DNA of 61,855 nt from Pseudoalteromonas shioyasakiensis (GCF_001550135.1 NZ_LRUE01000007.1:1-61855); one strand, 5' to 3'; positions 18,952-26,006 are shown, counted from the first letter of the stretch. A program made the numbers and translations. Notes: generated by a model not told the origin, from the sequence alone.

Positions 18952-19061
18952 AAACCTGCGAGTAGCCGCCCGCAGGTTTGTTGCTTACGTACGAGCATGA
19001 ACGCAAACAAGTGTTTATTGTATGTAGCCCGCCAAAATATAGCAAGTAAACGAGCATATAG
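18952..19061 (+). promoter_or_regulatory. repA leader: hairpin and possible leader peptide
   Basis: A perfect 9-bp stem (AAACCTGCG / CGCAGGTTT) with a 10-base loop precedes repA. Its 3' arm contains GCAGG, which could serve as ribosome site for a small TTG-started frame at 18981-19049. That frame ends 12 bases before the repA ATG, which itself has no clear ribosome site. IncFII replicons control RepA through a leader peptide and an antisense RNA to such a hairpin. Whether an antisense RNA exists here is not shown. Confidence 0.4.
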
Positions 19062-19970
19062 ATGTCGCAAAACAATAAAAACAACGGGCTTTTGTACTGT
19101 AATCGCGTACAAAATCCGAATCCAAATTACGAGGTACCAAAAACGCACACCACACGGTTAGCGTTTATTCGTGATCTGGTTGTTAAGTGCGACCAAGTGA
19201 ACATCGTTAAAAGCGATGAAGCCGTTTACATGCGTCCAGCCCTTTCACGTAACAAAATATTCTACCCTGACCGCGAAAAAGCCATGCGTGCATTAGCAAA
19301 AGCATTTTGCGAGCATGTAAACCTAGTTACCCACCAAGTACAAATCAGCTTAACGAATGCTGCAAATCAGTGTGGCTTAAGTACGATTAGCCAAGCTGAG
19401 CAAGAAAAAGCTAAAGCCGACCCCACATACAACCCAAAACCGAGCATTAGCCGCGCAAGCCGTGCGTTTAAAGATATGATCGATCTTGGTTGGATTGTGG
19501 CCCGTAAAGATTGGCAAGTGTGGGATAAAGATCAGGGCCAATGGCTCGATAAATATTACGAAGTCACTGAGCTGTTTTTTAAAGCGCTAGGTATAACGCC
19601 CGAACGTGTCGAAAAGAACCGCCAGAATCGCTTGGCTTACCATAAGAAGAAAGGCGGCTTGCTAGGTTTAACAGTGTCGCAGCTGGGCAATATGTCGTTA
19701 AGCGAGATAAAAACATGGTGTCGCTTGTCACATTACCGCCGTGCCTTTGAGCGCCTAAAAGATAAACGCGAAATCAGCAAGGCTAAGCGCAGAACATTAA
19801 CTAAAACCCCACAACAGCAACGCGACATAGCGCAGCAAGTCGTTATTAAGCGTTTAGGCCAAGACCTTAACCATACCCCAATCGAAGTATTTAAAGCGCT
19901 AGTAAACCAAGAGGTTGCAAAAATGCGCAGCCAAGCGGGCTATTCGCCCCCTGACACCATCGCCAGTTAA
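19062..19970 (+). CDS. repA: Replication initiator, IncFII RepA family
   Basis: This 302-residue basic protein shares the family's N-terminal signature (YCNRVQNPNP, compare YYRQVKNPNP in plasmid R1 RepA). It also has the SISRASRAFKDMIDLGWI region corresponding to R1 ATRALTFLSELGL, and a basic C-terminal half. IncFII RepA proteins bind an origin just downstream of their gene and load the host replisome with DnaA. Here the downstream DNA has DnaA boxes and hairpins. The promoter carries a phage-repressor operator, so expression is probably low in the prophage state. A second, unrelated initiator lies 0.8 kb away. Confidence 0.85.
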   Translation: MSQNNKNNGLLYCNRVQNPNPNYEVPKTHTTRLAFIRDLVVKCDQVNIVKSDEAVYMRPALSRNKIFYPDREKAMRALAKAFCEHVNLVTHQVQISLTNAANQCGLSTISQAEQEKAKADPTYNPKPSISRASRAFKDMIDLGWIVARKDWQVWDKDQGQWLDKYYEVTELFFKALGITPERVEKNRQNRLAYHKKKGGLLGLTVSQLGNMSLSEIKTWCRLSHYRRAFERLKDKREISKAKRRTLTKTPQQQRDIAQQVVIKRLGQDLNHTPIEVFKALVNQEVAKMRSQAGYSPPDTIAS

Positions 19971-19977
19971 TTAACCA

Positions 19978-19998
19978 CCACGCACAAGCGTGGCTTTT
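19978..19998 (+). terminator. Weak terminator after repA
   Basis: CCACGC-ACAA-GCGTGG forms a 6-bp stem followed by CTTTTGT, eight bases behind the repA stop. Confidence 0.5.
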
Positions 19999-20094
19999 GT
20001 CGTGCTTTATAGGGCATTACAGCGCCGATCTTGGCCATGATCGCCCTACTCTAACCTTTTAGCTCCCGCCCTTTTCTCATTCGCTACCTGTTTT

Positions 20095-20345
20095 CACTCC
20101 ACTTTTAGACCTATTTCTTTACTTATACATATAAAGTGCAAGGCTGAATTGGTCTAAAGTGCTATCAGTGTGGTTTAAAGTGCAAAATTATCTTCTAACT
20201 AATAAACAGCTATATAACTTATACGCACAGCAAGCTGTGTATAAGGAAATCCGCTTCGATGGGCTATCGCCCATGGCGGTATAATTTAATGAGGTTGCCC
20301 CACTTCGCAGCAAAGCTGCGGGGGCTCCCAAGCCCCCATCTGACA
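20095..20345. other. Candidate IncFII-type origin (oriR) downstream of repA
   Basis: This gene-free DNA holds three direct TAAAGTGC motifs (20132, 20155, 20176; spacing 23 and 21 bp) and one inverted, degenerate copy (20099-20111). It also has an inverted pair CTTATACGCACAGC / GCTGTGTATAAG (20218-20245) whose right half includes a perfect DnaA box (TGTGTATAA, 20236-20244). Three hairpins follow: ATGGGC/GCCCAT (20259-20274), CGCAGC/GCTGCG (20306-20320) and GGGGGCT/AGCCCCC (20320-20337). Position 120-370 bp behind repA is where IncFII origins and primosome-loading hairpins lie. Function is inferred. Confidence 0.5.
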
Positions 20346-20586
20346 GATTAGCGCTTAAGTAAGCACTGAGGGGCGTTAGGCTTAAACAATTATTGGTCTA
20401 TCAAAGGGGGCATCAAAATCTGTGCCTAGCTTCGCATAGTGCGCCCATTTGCATTTTTAAACAGGTTTAGCTGGTTTGGGCTTATCATGCGCAAGCGCAT
20501 TGAGTGCTCGCTTATTGCTGCTGTGCTAAATGAGCCGCTGTTGTGTATGTAAGTCCGATATTATTAAAGCGTGACAGGTCACAGTA
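20346..20586. other. Non-coding spacer between the two origins
   Basis: No credible gene is seen. It contains a hairpin ATGCGC-AA-GCGCAT (20487-20500) and a palindrome GTGAC-AG-GTCAC (20571-20582) at the edge of the iteron array. Confidence 0.5.
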
Positions 20587-20815
20587 ATTATGGGAATTAG
20601 CTTAACTTTAAATAGTGATTTGGTCGTGTTGTGGGAATTAGCTTAACTATTGGTTTAACGCTGCAAATTAAGCACCAGTGGCAGCACTGATTGTGGATAT
20701 TAGCTTAAGTTAACCTTGCCGCTAGTAAGTACCTGGCATAATAAGGCGCCAATTATGGGAATTAGCTTAACTTTAAATAGGTGATTTAGTCGTGTTGTGG
20801 GAATTAGCTTAAGTT
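20587..20815 (+). repeat. Iteron array behind the Rep_3 gene (incA-like)
   Basis: Five copies of TGGGAATTAGCTTAAST begin at 20591, 20632, 20694 (diverged), 20756 and 20798. Spacings of 41, 62, 62 and 42 bp are near multiples of 21. A 61-bp block with two copies is itself duplicated (20587-20647 and 20752-20813). The last copy overlaps the Rep_3 stop codon. The third contains TGTGGATAT, one base off a DnaA box. They share the core TATGGGAATYASCTTAASTT with the upstream array but lie in opposite orientation. Confidence 0.85.
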
Positions 20816-21528
20816 TGGGCGCCATCAACAATGGTAAACATGATCTGGTCAACTTTACCGCCCTTTAATTTTGTTGTGTATGCCACGTTTAAGGGGGTTT
20901 CTTTATTTATGCGTTTTAACGAGGGTTCTATAAAGCTGCGTTTCATTTCTGCAAAGTTATCACGCTGTGATTCGGGCAGTTGGTAACGATCAGCTATCCA
21001 TTGCGGGCTACTAATCCACACGCCGCTACTTCTAAACTGGCAAAGGTTTTCGTATAAGCGAATTGTGCGACTGTTTTTGATGGTACCGCACTCATGCAGA
21101 TAAAACTTTGTGAATTGCTGCGTTAAACCGATGATGTAAGGTACCAAGCGCGGGTTGAAGTCAACGCGGTAAGAACCTCGCCCACGGCGGGCCGCTTTTT
21201 CGATTAGCCACGGGTATTCGTGTTCTTCGTATTCCCCATCCTTTGGATAAAACTTAACACTACTTGTGCTTATCTCACTTAAACCCGCCTTAACATCAGC
21301 GCTGGCCGTTGGCGTGCTCACGTTAAAGAGTGTTTGGTAATCATTCACGTAAACATTAAACTGACCATCTGTAAATCGAGACTCGATCACATCTTCATTG
21401 TTTTTCAACTGGCTAAAGCACATCCACAGCACGCGCTTAGCCTTTAGCGATAGATAATAAGCCGCTTCTGAAATTTCATTTGATTGTGTTATCAGGTTTT
21501 GCTTTTTTGTTTTTGTTAGCGCTTGCAT
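20809..21528 (-). CDS. Replication initiator, Rep_3 (RepB/P1 RepA-type) family
   Basis: I start at the ATG at 21528 (MQALTKTKKQNLITQSNEIS), giving 239 residues; the frame can extend upstream only to a TTG. The family pattern is clear: N-terminal LITQSNEISEAAYYLSLKAKRVLWM, central RRGRGSYRVDFNPRLVPYI, and the second winged-helix start FTKFYLHECGTIKNSRTIRLYENL. These proteins bind iterons as monomers to open the origin and as dimers to repress their own gene. Iteron arrays lie on both sides, and an iteron half-site covers the promoter region. It is the likely maintenance replicon of the prophage plasmid. Confidence 0.93.
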   Translation of the reverse strand: MQALTKTKKQNLITQSNEISEAAYYLSLKAKRVLWMCFSQLKNNEDVIESRFTDGQFNVYVNDYQTLFNVSTPTASADVKAGLSEISTSSVKFYPKDGEYEEHEYPWLIEKAARRGRGSYRVDFNPRLVPYIIGLTQQFTKFYLHECGTIKNSRTIRLYENLCQFRSSGVWISSPQWIADRYQLPESQRDNFAEMKRSFIEPSLKRINKETPLNVAYTTKLKGGKVDQIMFTIVDGAQT

Positions 21529-21549
21529 TGTGTTGTATGGGTGTTTTAT

Positions 21550-21568
21550 TTTTTTCCCATAGTAGCAT
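21550..21568 (-). promoter_or_regulatory. Iteron-like half-site at the rep promoter
   Basis: On the minus strand, CTACTATGGGAA at 21552-21563 matches the iteron core and lies between the rep start and the 22-bp array. Rep_3 dimers usually repress their gene from such partial sites. Confidence 0.5.
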
Positions 21569-21593
21569 AACAACCCTGTTAATAAAGCAATTT

Positions 21594-21709
21594 AACTTAA
21601 GGTGATTCCCATAGTAACTTAAGCTATTTTCCATAATGACTTAAGCCAGTTTCCATACTTACTTAGGCTGTTTTCCATAATGACTTAAGGTGATTCCCAT
21701 AGTAACTAG
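21594..21709 (-). repeat. Five tandem 22-bp iterons (origin array)
   Basis: Units begin at 21594, 21616, 21638, 21660 and 21682 with exact 22-bp phasing, followed by a truncated sixth (AACTAG). On the plus strand the pattern is NACTTAAGSTGATTCCCATARTN; units 1 and 5 are the most alike. This places Rep monomers on one helix face, as in P1 incC. Confidence 0.93.
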
Positions 21710-21746
21710 TTTTAAAGCCTTTATTTATACAGCTTGCAGCCATGCT

Positions 21747-21803
21747 AAAAAGGTTTAAAAATACTAAAAATAGTAAAAAGGTTTAAAAATACCTTGTGAA
21801 TAA
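21747..21803 (+). other. AT-rich direct repeats and DnaA box next to iterons
   Basis: AAAAAGGTTTAAAAATAC occurs at 21747-21764 and again at 21775-21792, 28 bp apart, followed by a perfect DnaA box TGTGAATAA (21795-21803). Iterons, an AT-rich repeat and a DnaA box in this order form a typical theta origin, with the repeats as the likely unwinding element. Confidence 0.7.
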
Positions 21804-21816
21804 TGGGCATAACATT

Positions 21817-22200
21817 ATGACAGATAGCAATGCAGCGGTTGGGCCAGCTGTAAAACAGTTAAATAAATCACTAAATGATTTACTACTCGATCCTGTTTCT
21901 AGTTTTATGGGGCGTGCTTCTGGTAGAAGCATGGAAGGGGTTGGCATATTTGACGGCGATTTATTACTGATTGACCGCAAAGCAACAGTGAAACATAACG
22001 ATGTTATTGTGGCCACATACAATGGCCTGTTTGTATGTAAAATTGCAGACATGATCAACAATCAGCTTTGCTCAGCAAATCCACATAACCCACCAATTAA
22101 GTTAACTGAGCATGATCAATACTGTGTAGAGGGGGTGGTAACAAGCTCTATTCGCTTATTTAGACAACCCACCGAATTACCACAAATAAATACTTTGTAG
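21817..22200 (+). CDS. UmuD-prime-like S24 family protein
   Basis: The start at 21817 gives 127 residues; a GTG at 21796 would add seven. It contains GRSMEGVGIFDGDLLLIDR with the nucleophile Ser38 and VATYNGLFVCKIAD with Lys75. The 37-residue spacing is that of UmuD. The N-terminal arm is about as short as in processed UmuD-prime, so it may lack the self-cleavage site. No UmuC gene follows. It may assist a host polymerase V or act on phage regulators. It begins beside the iteron origin. Confidence 0.8.
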   Translation: MTDSNAAVGPAVKQLNKSLNDLLLDPVSSFMGRASGRSMEGVGIFDGDLLLIDRKATVKHNDVIVATYNGLFVCKIADMINNQLCSANPHNPPIKLTEHDQYCVEGVVTSSIRLFRQPTELPQINTL

Positions 22201-22236
22201 ATATTTAATAAATATTTATAAAATACTTAAAATAAC
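22187..22236. repeat. AT-rich AGTATTTA/TAAATACT cluster A
   Basis: The end of the UmuD-like gene and the spacer contain TAAATACTT, then ATATTTA-A-TAAATAT and AAATACTT. The motif family recurs at 23126, 23684, 31603 and 43527. Confidence 0.6.
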
Positions 22237-22265
22237 GCTTTACACCACCCCAAAGGGGCGGTATT

Positions 22266-22316
22266 ATTATCTCGAAGGTCGGGAATGAGTCCATGACCAT
22301 AATCAGGAGATAATCC
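22266..22316 (+). promoter_or_regulatory. Leader hairpin hiding the radC ribosome site
   Basis: ATTATCTC (22266-22273) pairs perfectly with GAGATAAT (22307-22314), which holds the GGAG ribosome site two bases before the ATG. An inner GGTC/GACC pair extends the structure. It could gate translation. Confidence 0.45.
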
Positions 22317-22775
22317 ATGTTTTACCAACTTTTCAATAAAGAACAGCAAACAGTTATTTTTGAAGCTGCGGCAATCATTGAAGCAAAAGCAAAAACAACT
22401 GCAGCTTTAACTGACCCTTTCACAGCAGCTAAGCTATGTGAAACTAAGTTAGTGACATACGCACACGAAGTGTTTGCAGTTGCATTACTTGATTCGCAAA
22501 ACCGTTTAATTGAATTTGTTGAGTTATTTTCAGGCACAATCAATGCTGCAAGCGTTTACCCACGCGAAGTGGTGAAGCTAGTTTTAGCACACAATGCCGC
22601 TGCAGTTATCTTTACACACAACCACCCAAGCGGTATTGCTGAGCCAAGCGAAGCTGACAAACACATTACAACTAAGTTAAGCGCGGCGCTTCGCTTAATT
22701 GATGTAAAAGTACTTGATCACATTGTGGTAGGTACCGAGGGTCACACCAGCTTTGCACAGCGTGGTTTAATTTAA
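22317..22775 (+). CDS. radC: RadC-like JAB/MPN domain protein
   Basis: This 152-residue protein has the complete RadC metal motif: a Glu near residue 51, then [16 protein letters not shown] with H101, H103 and D114. Short RadC proteins of this size are common on mobile elements of gammaproteobacteria. Their biochemical role is unsettled, and radC is not a proven repair gene. It follows a strong AGGAGAT ribosome site that may be masked by a hairpin. A GC-rich hairpin (22785-22802) lies behind it. Confidence 0.9.
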   Translation: MFYQLFNKEQQTVIFEAAAIIEAKAKTTAALTDPFTAAKLCETKLVTYAHEVFAVALLDSQNRLIEFVELFSGTINAASVYPREVVKLVLAHNAAAVIFTHNHPSGIAEPSEADKHITTKLSAALRLIDVKVLDHIVVGTEGHTSFAQRGLI

Positions 22776-22784
22776 CAAAAGGAG

Positions 22785-22802
22785 CGGGGCCAAGTGGCCC
22801 CG
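22785..22802 (+). terminator. GC-rich hairpin after radC
   Basis: CGGGGCC-AAGT-GGCCCCG is a perfect 7-bp stem without a T run, nine bases before the next ATG. It may slow transcription or stabilise an mRNA end. Confidence 0.4.
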
Positions 22803-22810
22803 ACTACAAT

Positions 22811-23128
22811 ATGAGTGAATTACATAAACCGTATAACGTTAGTTCAGCACCCACAACACTTGAGGGTTTTAAAAACCGAAATTTTGCTAACTCGATGGAA
22901 TCAGGCGAGTTTGAACAGCCAACCCCTGCAGATATACGCGCTTTGCGTTCTATAATGGGTTGGTCACAAACAGACGTTGCAAAAATAGTCGGTGTGTCGT
23001 GGAATCACAAAGGTTCTACCGTTGTTCGTAAGTGGGAAACCGCAACAGACAAACCTGAGCATCGAAAAATAAGTTATAGCGCCTGGCGCGGCTTATTGTG
23101 CCGCGCTGGGGTAGTGAGTGAGTTTTAA
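22811..23128 (+). CDS. XRE-family DNA-binding protein
   Basis: This 105-residue protein carries a helix-turn-helix at about residues 40-75 (ADIRALRSIMGWSQTDVAKI, then VGVSWNHKGSTVVRKWET). The insertion before the recognition helix is seen in a subgroup of plasmid XRE proteins. It has no ligand or protease domain. It is probably a local regulator. The gene is co-oriented with radC and follows it by 35 bases. Confidence 0.75.
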   Translation: MSELHKPYNVSSAPTTLEGFKNRNFANSMESGEFEQPTPADIRALRSIMGWSQTDVAKIVGVSWNHKGSTVVRKWETATDKPEHRKISYSAWRGLLCRAGVVSEF

Positions 23129-23175
23129 ATACTTGATGAATACTTTTTAAGTATTTTTAAAGTATTTGCTTTAAA
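23126..23175. repeat. AGTATTTA/TAAATACT cluster B
   Basis: Two AATACTT motifs and two inverted AAGTATT motifs alternate over 45 bp directly behind the XRE gene and in front of the converging 23191-23604 gene. Confidence 0.6.
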
Positions 23176-23190
23176 AGGTAATATTTTTTA

Positions 23191-23604
23191 CTAATAAGTA
23201 AAGTTCATTACTACACATTGCGTTGCATGTGCGCTTGGGTGAGACAGGCCCATAATGTGAGTGTATTCACCAGTGCTGTTTGGTAGTAACGCGCTAGGCT
23301 CAGTTTGTACGTAACGGGTAAGTCGTTTGTTAGCGCTATCAAATTCAGTACATCTAAATTCGATGTTAGCGATAGTGTTTGCGCTGTTATTGTTTAGCGT
23401 AAATTTAACTTGCAGTTGGCCGTTATCTAACGTGCTTTGATCAAACGTCATGCTTAGCTGTTGCATAATGGTCTGAAATTGACTCACTTTAGCCGGTGCA
23501 AGTTGCACCGGTTCTTGCGTTTGTTGCGTACTTAAGTAAACAGCCCCAATAACCCCAGCTAAAACTAAATATGTAAAAAGTGAAGTGCGCTTTTTTTCTG
23601 CCAT
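23191..23604 (-). CDS. Membrane-anchored hypothetical protein
   Basis: This 137-residue protein has a basic N terminus (MAEKKRTS) and one membrane segment at about residues 8-25. The outer domain is beta-rich (LQVKFTLNNNSANTIANIEF, then CTEFDS...). The pattern of a tether followed by an immunoglobulin-like FxLYD-type domain is common in small envelope proteins. It has two Cys that could pair in the periplasm. It may modify the host surface, for example in superinfection exclusion, but that is only a guess. Confidence 0.6.
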   Translation of the reverse strand: MAEKKRTSLFTYLVLAGVIGAVYLSTQQTQEPVQLAPAKVSQFQTIMQQLSMTFDQSTLDNGQLQVKFTLNNNSANTIANIEFRCTEFDSANKRLTRYVQTEPSALLPNSTGEYTHIMGLSHPSAHATQCVVMNFTY

Positions 23605-23683
23605 GTGATCCTGTCCTTAAGTTGTGGCTAATCTTTGATGGTAGCCAATCAGCATCACGTATGCATCATCTAAATAATCATAA

Positions 23684-23745
23684 AGTATTTAATAGATATT
23701 TATTAAGTATCTTATAGATATTTAACAAATATTTTTACCTCAAAA
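23684..23745. repeat. AGTATTTA cluster C with 22-bp period
   Basis: AAGTATTTAATAGATATT... is repeated 22 bp later as AAGTATCTTATAGATATT..., followed by AAATATTT. It is the most regular of the dispersed clusters. Confidence 0.65.
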
Positions 23746-23775
23746 AAACAAACCACCACTCACTTAAATTTATTG

Positions 23776-23830
23776 CTGCAAAGTCACAAAGAGCATGCTA
23801 TAAATATAACTCGGTAACACGTTTTGTGTT
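23776..23830 (+). promoter_or_regulatory. Methyltransferase promoter with CI/Cro operator
   Basis: CTGCAA-N17-TATAAA (23776-23804) with TGC before the -10 box is the same layout as the cro promoter (34841-34869). The perfect palindromic operator AACAC-GTTTT-GTGTT (23816-23830) lies just downstream of the expected start point. Confidence 0.75.
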
Positions 23831-23851
23831 ATTTGTTTAATTTACTTCGGG

Positions 23852-25183
23852 GTGTGTATTGTGATTTTGGATGATGAAATTTCTGTTGATTTCTTTTGTG
23901 GTGGCGGTGGCGCAAGTTTGGGCTACGAGTGGGCCACGGGTAAACATATTGACTATGCAATAAATCATGATCCTGCAGCCATTGCTATGCATAAAATGAA
24001 TCACCCATATACAAAGCATGCGCGCGAATCTGTTTGGAATGTTGATCCTGTGGCGATGTGCGCAGGTAAAAAGATTGGCTTTGCTTGGTTTAGCCCTGAT
24101 TGCACACATTTTACTATTGCGTCAGGTGGCAAGCCGGTTGAAAAAAATATAAGGGCTTTGGCATGGGTTGTTGTTAAATGTGCTTTGCTCGTACAGGTAC
24201 GTTCGTTTGGCTTTGAAAACGTCAAAGAATTTAAAACATGGGGCCCGTTAATTACAGACGAACATGGTAACTCATACCCTGATCCAGAAAGAAAAGGCGA
24301 AACGTTCAATGGTTTTATTGCTGCGCTTACTACAGGCTTGAAGCCTAATCACCCAGCATGGAAAGAGGCCGTTCAATACGCCGACATACAATACAATATC
24401 GCTTTAAAGCTAAAGCTATTTAAAGGGCTTGGCTATGACTTAAAACAAAAAGAAATAACGGCATCAAGTGTCGGTGCTGCTACCACTCGCCCACGGTTTT
24501 TTATGTTTGGTCGGTTAGATGGTAAGCCGGTTCGCTTTCCTAAAGAGCTGCCGATTGAAAACCAGAGGCCGATATCTGAATGTATTGATTGGAGCTTAGA
24601 GGGAGAAAGTATATTCACTCGTAAGCGCCCATTGGCCCAAAAAACACTAAAGAGAATAGAGATAGGTTTAGATAAATTTGTGTTTAATCATCCCAACCCC
24701 TTTATTGCTCCAATTCCATTTACAAAAGCTGATCATAGTAAATTAGCAGCATCATTTGTTCTTAAATTAAGGAATGGCTGCGTTGGCCATACGATGAATG
24801 AACCAATGCACACAATAACAAGTGGTGGTAATCATTTTTATGTGGTTAATGCGTTCTTGGTTAAATACTTTGGTACGGCCACCGCACGGCCAGTAACCGA
24901 ACCCGTTGGTACATTTACAACAAAAGACCGCTATGCATTAGTGACAGTACACAGGCAGCTTTATAAAATTTTTGATATCAAGTTACGGGTTTTTACGCCT
25001 AAAGAGCTTTTCTTAGCAATGGGCTTTAACGAGGATTATAAAATATCGCACGATGAAAATGGTAAACCTATCAGTAAATCTGAGCAGGTTAAACGGGTTG
25101 GTAATGCAGTAAGCCCATTAGTGGCCAAGGCGCTTATAAAGGCGAATCAAGAGCCTGTTTATATTAATAGCGAAGTAGCATGA
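23852..25183 (+). CDS. DNA cytosine-C5 methyltransferase
   Basis: This protein of up to 443 residues has motif I DFFCGGGGASLGYEW (residues 13-27), motif IV SPDCTHFTIASGG with catalytic Cys84, FENVKEF (motif VI) and TRPRFF (motif VIII). The start may be GTG 23852 or GTG 23861; the latter has better spacing to CGGGGTG. No restriction partner is adjacent, so it is an orphan phage enzyme, likely for protection against host restriction. The promoter carries a repressor operator, so methylation is probably linked to induction. The stop overlaps the next ATG (ATGA). Confidence 0.93.
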   Translation: MCIVILDDEISVDFFCGGGGASLGYEWATGKHIDYAINHDPAAIAMHKMNHPYTKHARESVWNVDPVAMCAGKKIGFAWFSPDCTHFTIASGGKPVEKNIRALAWVVVKCALLVQVRSFGFENVKEFKTWGPLITDEHGNSYPDPERKGETFNGFIAALTTGLKPNHPAWKEAVQYADIQYNIALKLKLFKGLGYDLKQKEITASSVGAATTRPRFFMFGRLDGKPVRFPKELPIENQRPISECIDWSLEGESIFTRKRPLAQKTLKRIEIGLDKFVFNHPNPFIAPIPFTKADHSKLAASFVLKLRNGCVGHTMNEPMHTITSGGNHFYVVNAFLVKYFGTATARPVTEPVGTFTTKDRYALVTVHRQLYKIFDIKLRVFTPKELFLAMGFNEDYKISHDENGKPISKSEQVKRVGNAVSPLVAKALIKANQEPVYINSEVA

Positions 25184-25413
25184 CCGCGTTAACCAATAGC
25201 GGTGACTTTTTAGAGTACCTGGCATGCGTAAGAGAGCGATACCATGTTTTTGCTTTACCATCGATACATCGCGGCGAGTTCGACACAACGTATCAAATAT
25301 ATAAAGAAGGGCAGTGGCATGTGATTGGGCGCCACGATCCACCTAATGAGTATCTTATATTTGATTTACTCGGTGTTTACCAACAAAATGGCAAAACAAA
25401 CACTACAAAATGA
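25180..25413 (+). CDS. Hypothetical protein coupled to the methyltransferase
   Basis: This 77-residue protein starts within the methyltransferase stop (ATGA), which implies coupled translation. It is rich in aromatic and His residues (FLEYLACVRERYHVFALPS, then HVIGRHDPPNEYLIFD). I do not recognise the family. Confidence 0.6.
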   Translation: MTALTNSGDFLEYLACVRERYHVFALPSIHRGEFDTTYQIYKEGQWHVIGRHDPPNEYLIFDLLGVYQQNGKTNTTK

Positions 25414-25422
25414 CGAAATGTA

Positions 25423-25683
25423 ATGGCAGTTGAATTTAACAGAGTAAAAGAAGGTGAGTTTTTACGCTTACTGAAAACGCGAGCAATCAATAAAGTGATT
25501 GCCAATCAAAGCGGCGAACGCAATAAGTTTCATGTTATCGCCATCATTGCTGATACGCAAACAGCGTTTACAGTTCGTCATGGCCGTGTTGACGAACTGC
25601 GCACTTGGCGACTTGATCAGCTTGCCGCGCTGTTAAATAAGCATGGCGTAACCAGATTTGATGTTCAAATGAGTGCTGTATAG
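25423..25683 (+). CDS. Hypothetical basic protein
   Basis: This 86-residue protein has a beta-alpha pattern (FHVIAIIADTQTAFTVRHGR) and a C-terminal helix-rich part (RLDQLAALLNKHGVTRFDVQ). It starts nine bases behind its neighbour, in the same operon as the methyltransferase. No family is recognised. Confidence 0.6.
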   Translation: MAVEFNRVKEGEFLRLLKTRAINKVIANQSGERNKFHVIAIIADTQTAFTVRHGRVDELRTWRLDQLAALLNKHGVTRFDVQMSAV

Positions 25684-25728
25684 GCCCTCAAGCGTAACCA
25701 ATTTAATTAATTATGAAAGGTCATTGAT

Positions 25729-25980
25729 ATGAGTGCTGCAAGAGAAATTGCCGCCAAAGCGGTTGATAATGTGGAAGGGCTGTTGAAAGATATGTTTGCT
25801 GGTGAGTATGCAAATAATGAGGTTTCATTAGGCGTTTTACTCGATGGAAAAGAAGAAATACAAGTGCAATTAAAAGTAACTCGATCACCTAGTGAATTTA
25901 TTGAAACTGAATACTGTGATTGGGATGATAGCTTTAAACCAATTGATGATGATTTAAAGTCAGGCAATTCACTTAGTTAA
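25729..25980 (+). CDS. Hypothetical acidic protein
   Basis: This 83-residue protein has an N-terminal helix (MSAAREIAAKAVDNVEGLLKD) and an acidic C terminus (DWDDSFKPIDDDLK). A ribosome site GAAAGG precedes it. Small acidic phage proteins sometimes act as DNA mimics or inhibitors, but nothing specific shows that here. Confidence 0.55.
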   Translation: MSAAREIAAKAVDNVEGLLKDMFAGEYANNEVSLGVLLDGKEEIQVQLKVTRSPSEFIETEYCDWDDSFKPIDDDLKSGNSLS

Positions 25981-26006
25981 TTAAGCTCCCCAAAATAGGA
26001 TTTGCT

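Larger units (their letters stand above)
23605..23851. other. Divergent intergenic region
   Basis: No gene is seen. It holds repeat cluster C (23684-23745) and the methyltransferase promoter with its operator (23776-23830). Confidence 0.6.

Noticed and set aside
20238..20338. Hairpins as a terminator for repA or rep
   Set aside because: They lack T runs on either strand and lie too far from both genes; an origin role is more likely.
21716..21800. LexA (SOS) box upstream of the UmuD-like gene
   Set aside because: Only a half-site (TATACAG) is seen; no CTGT-N8-ACAG is present.
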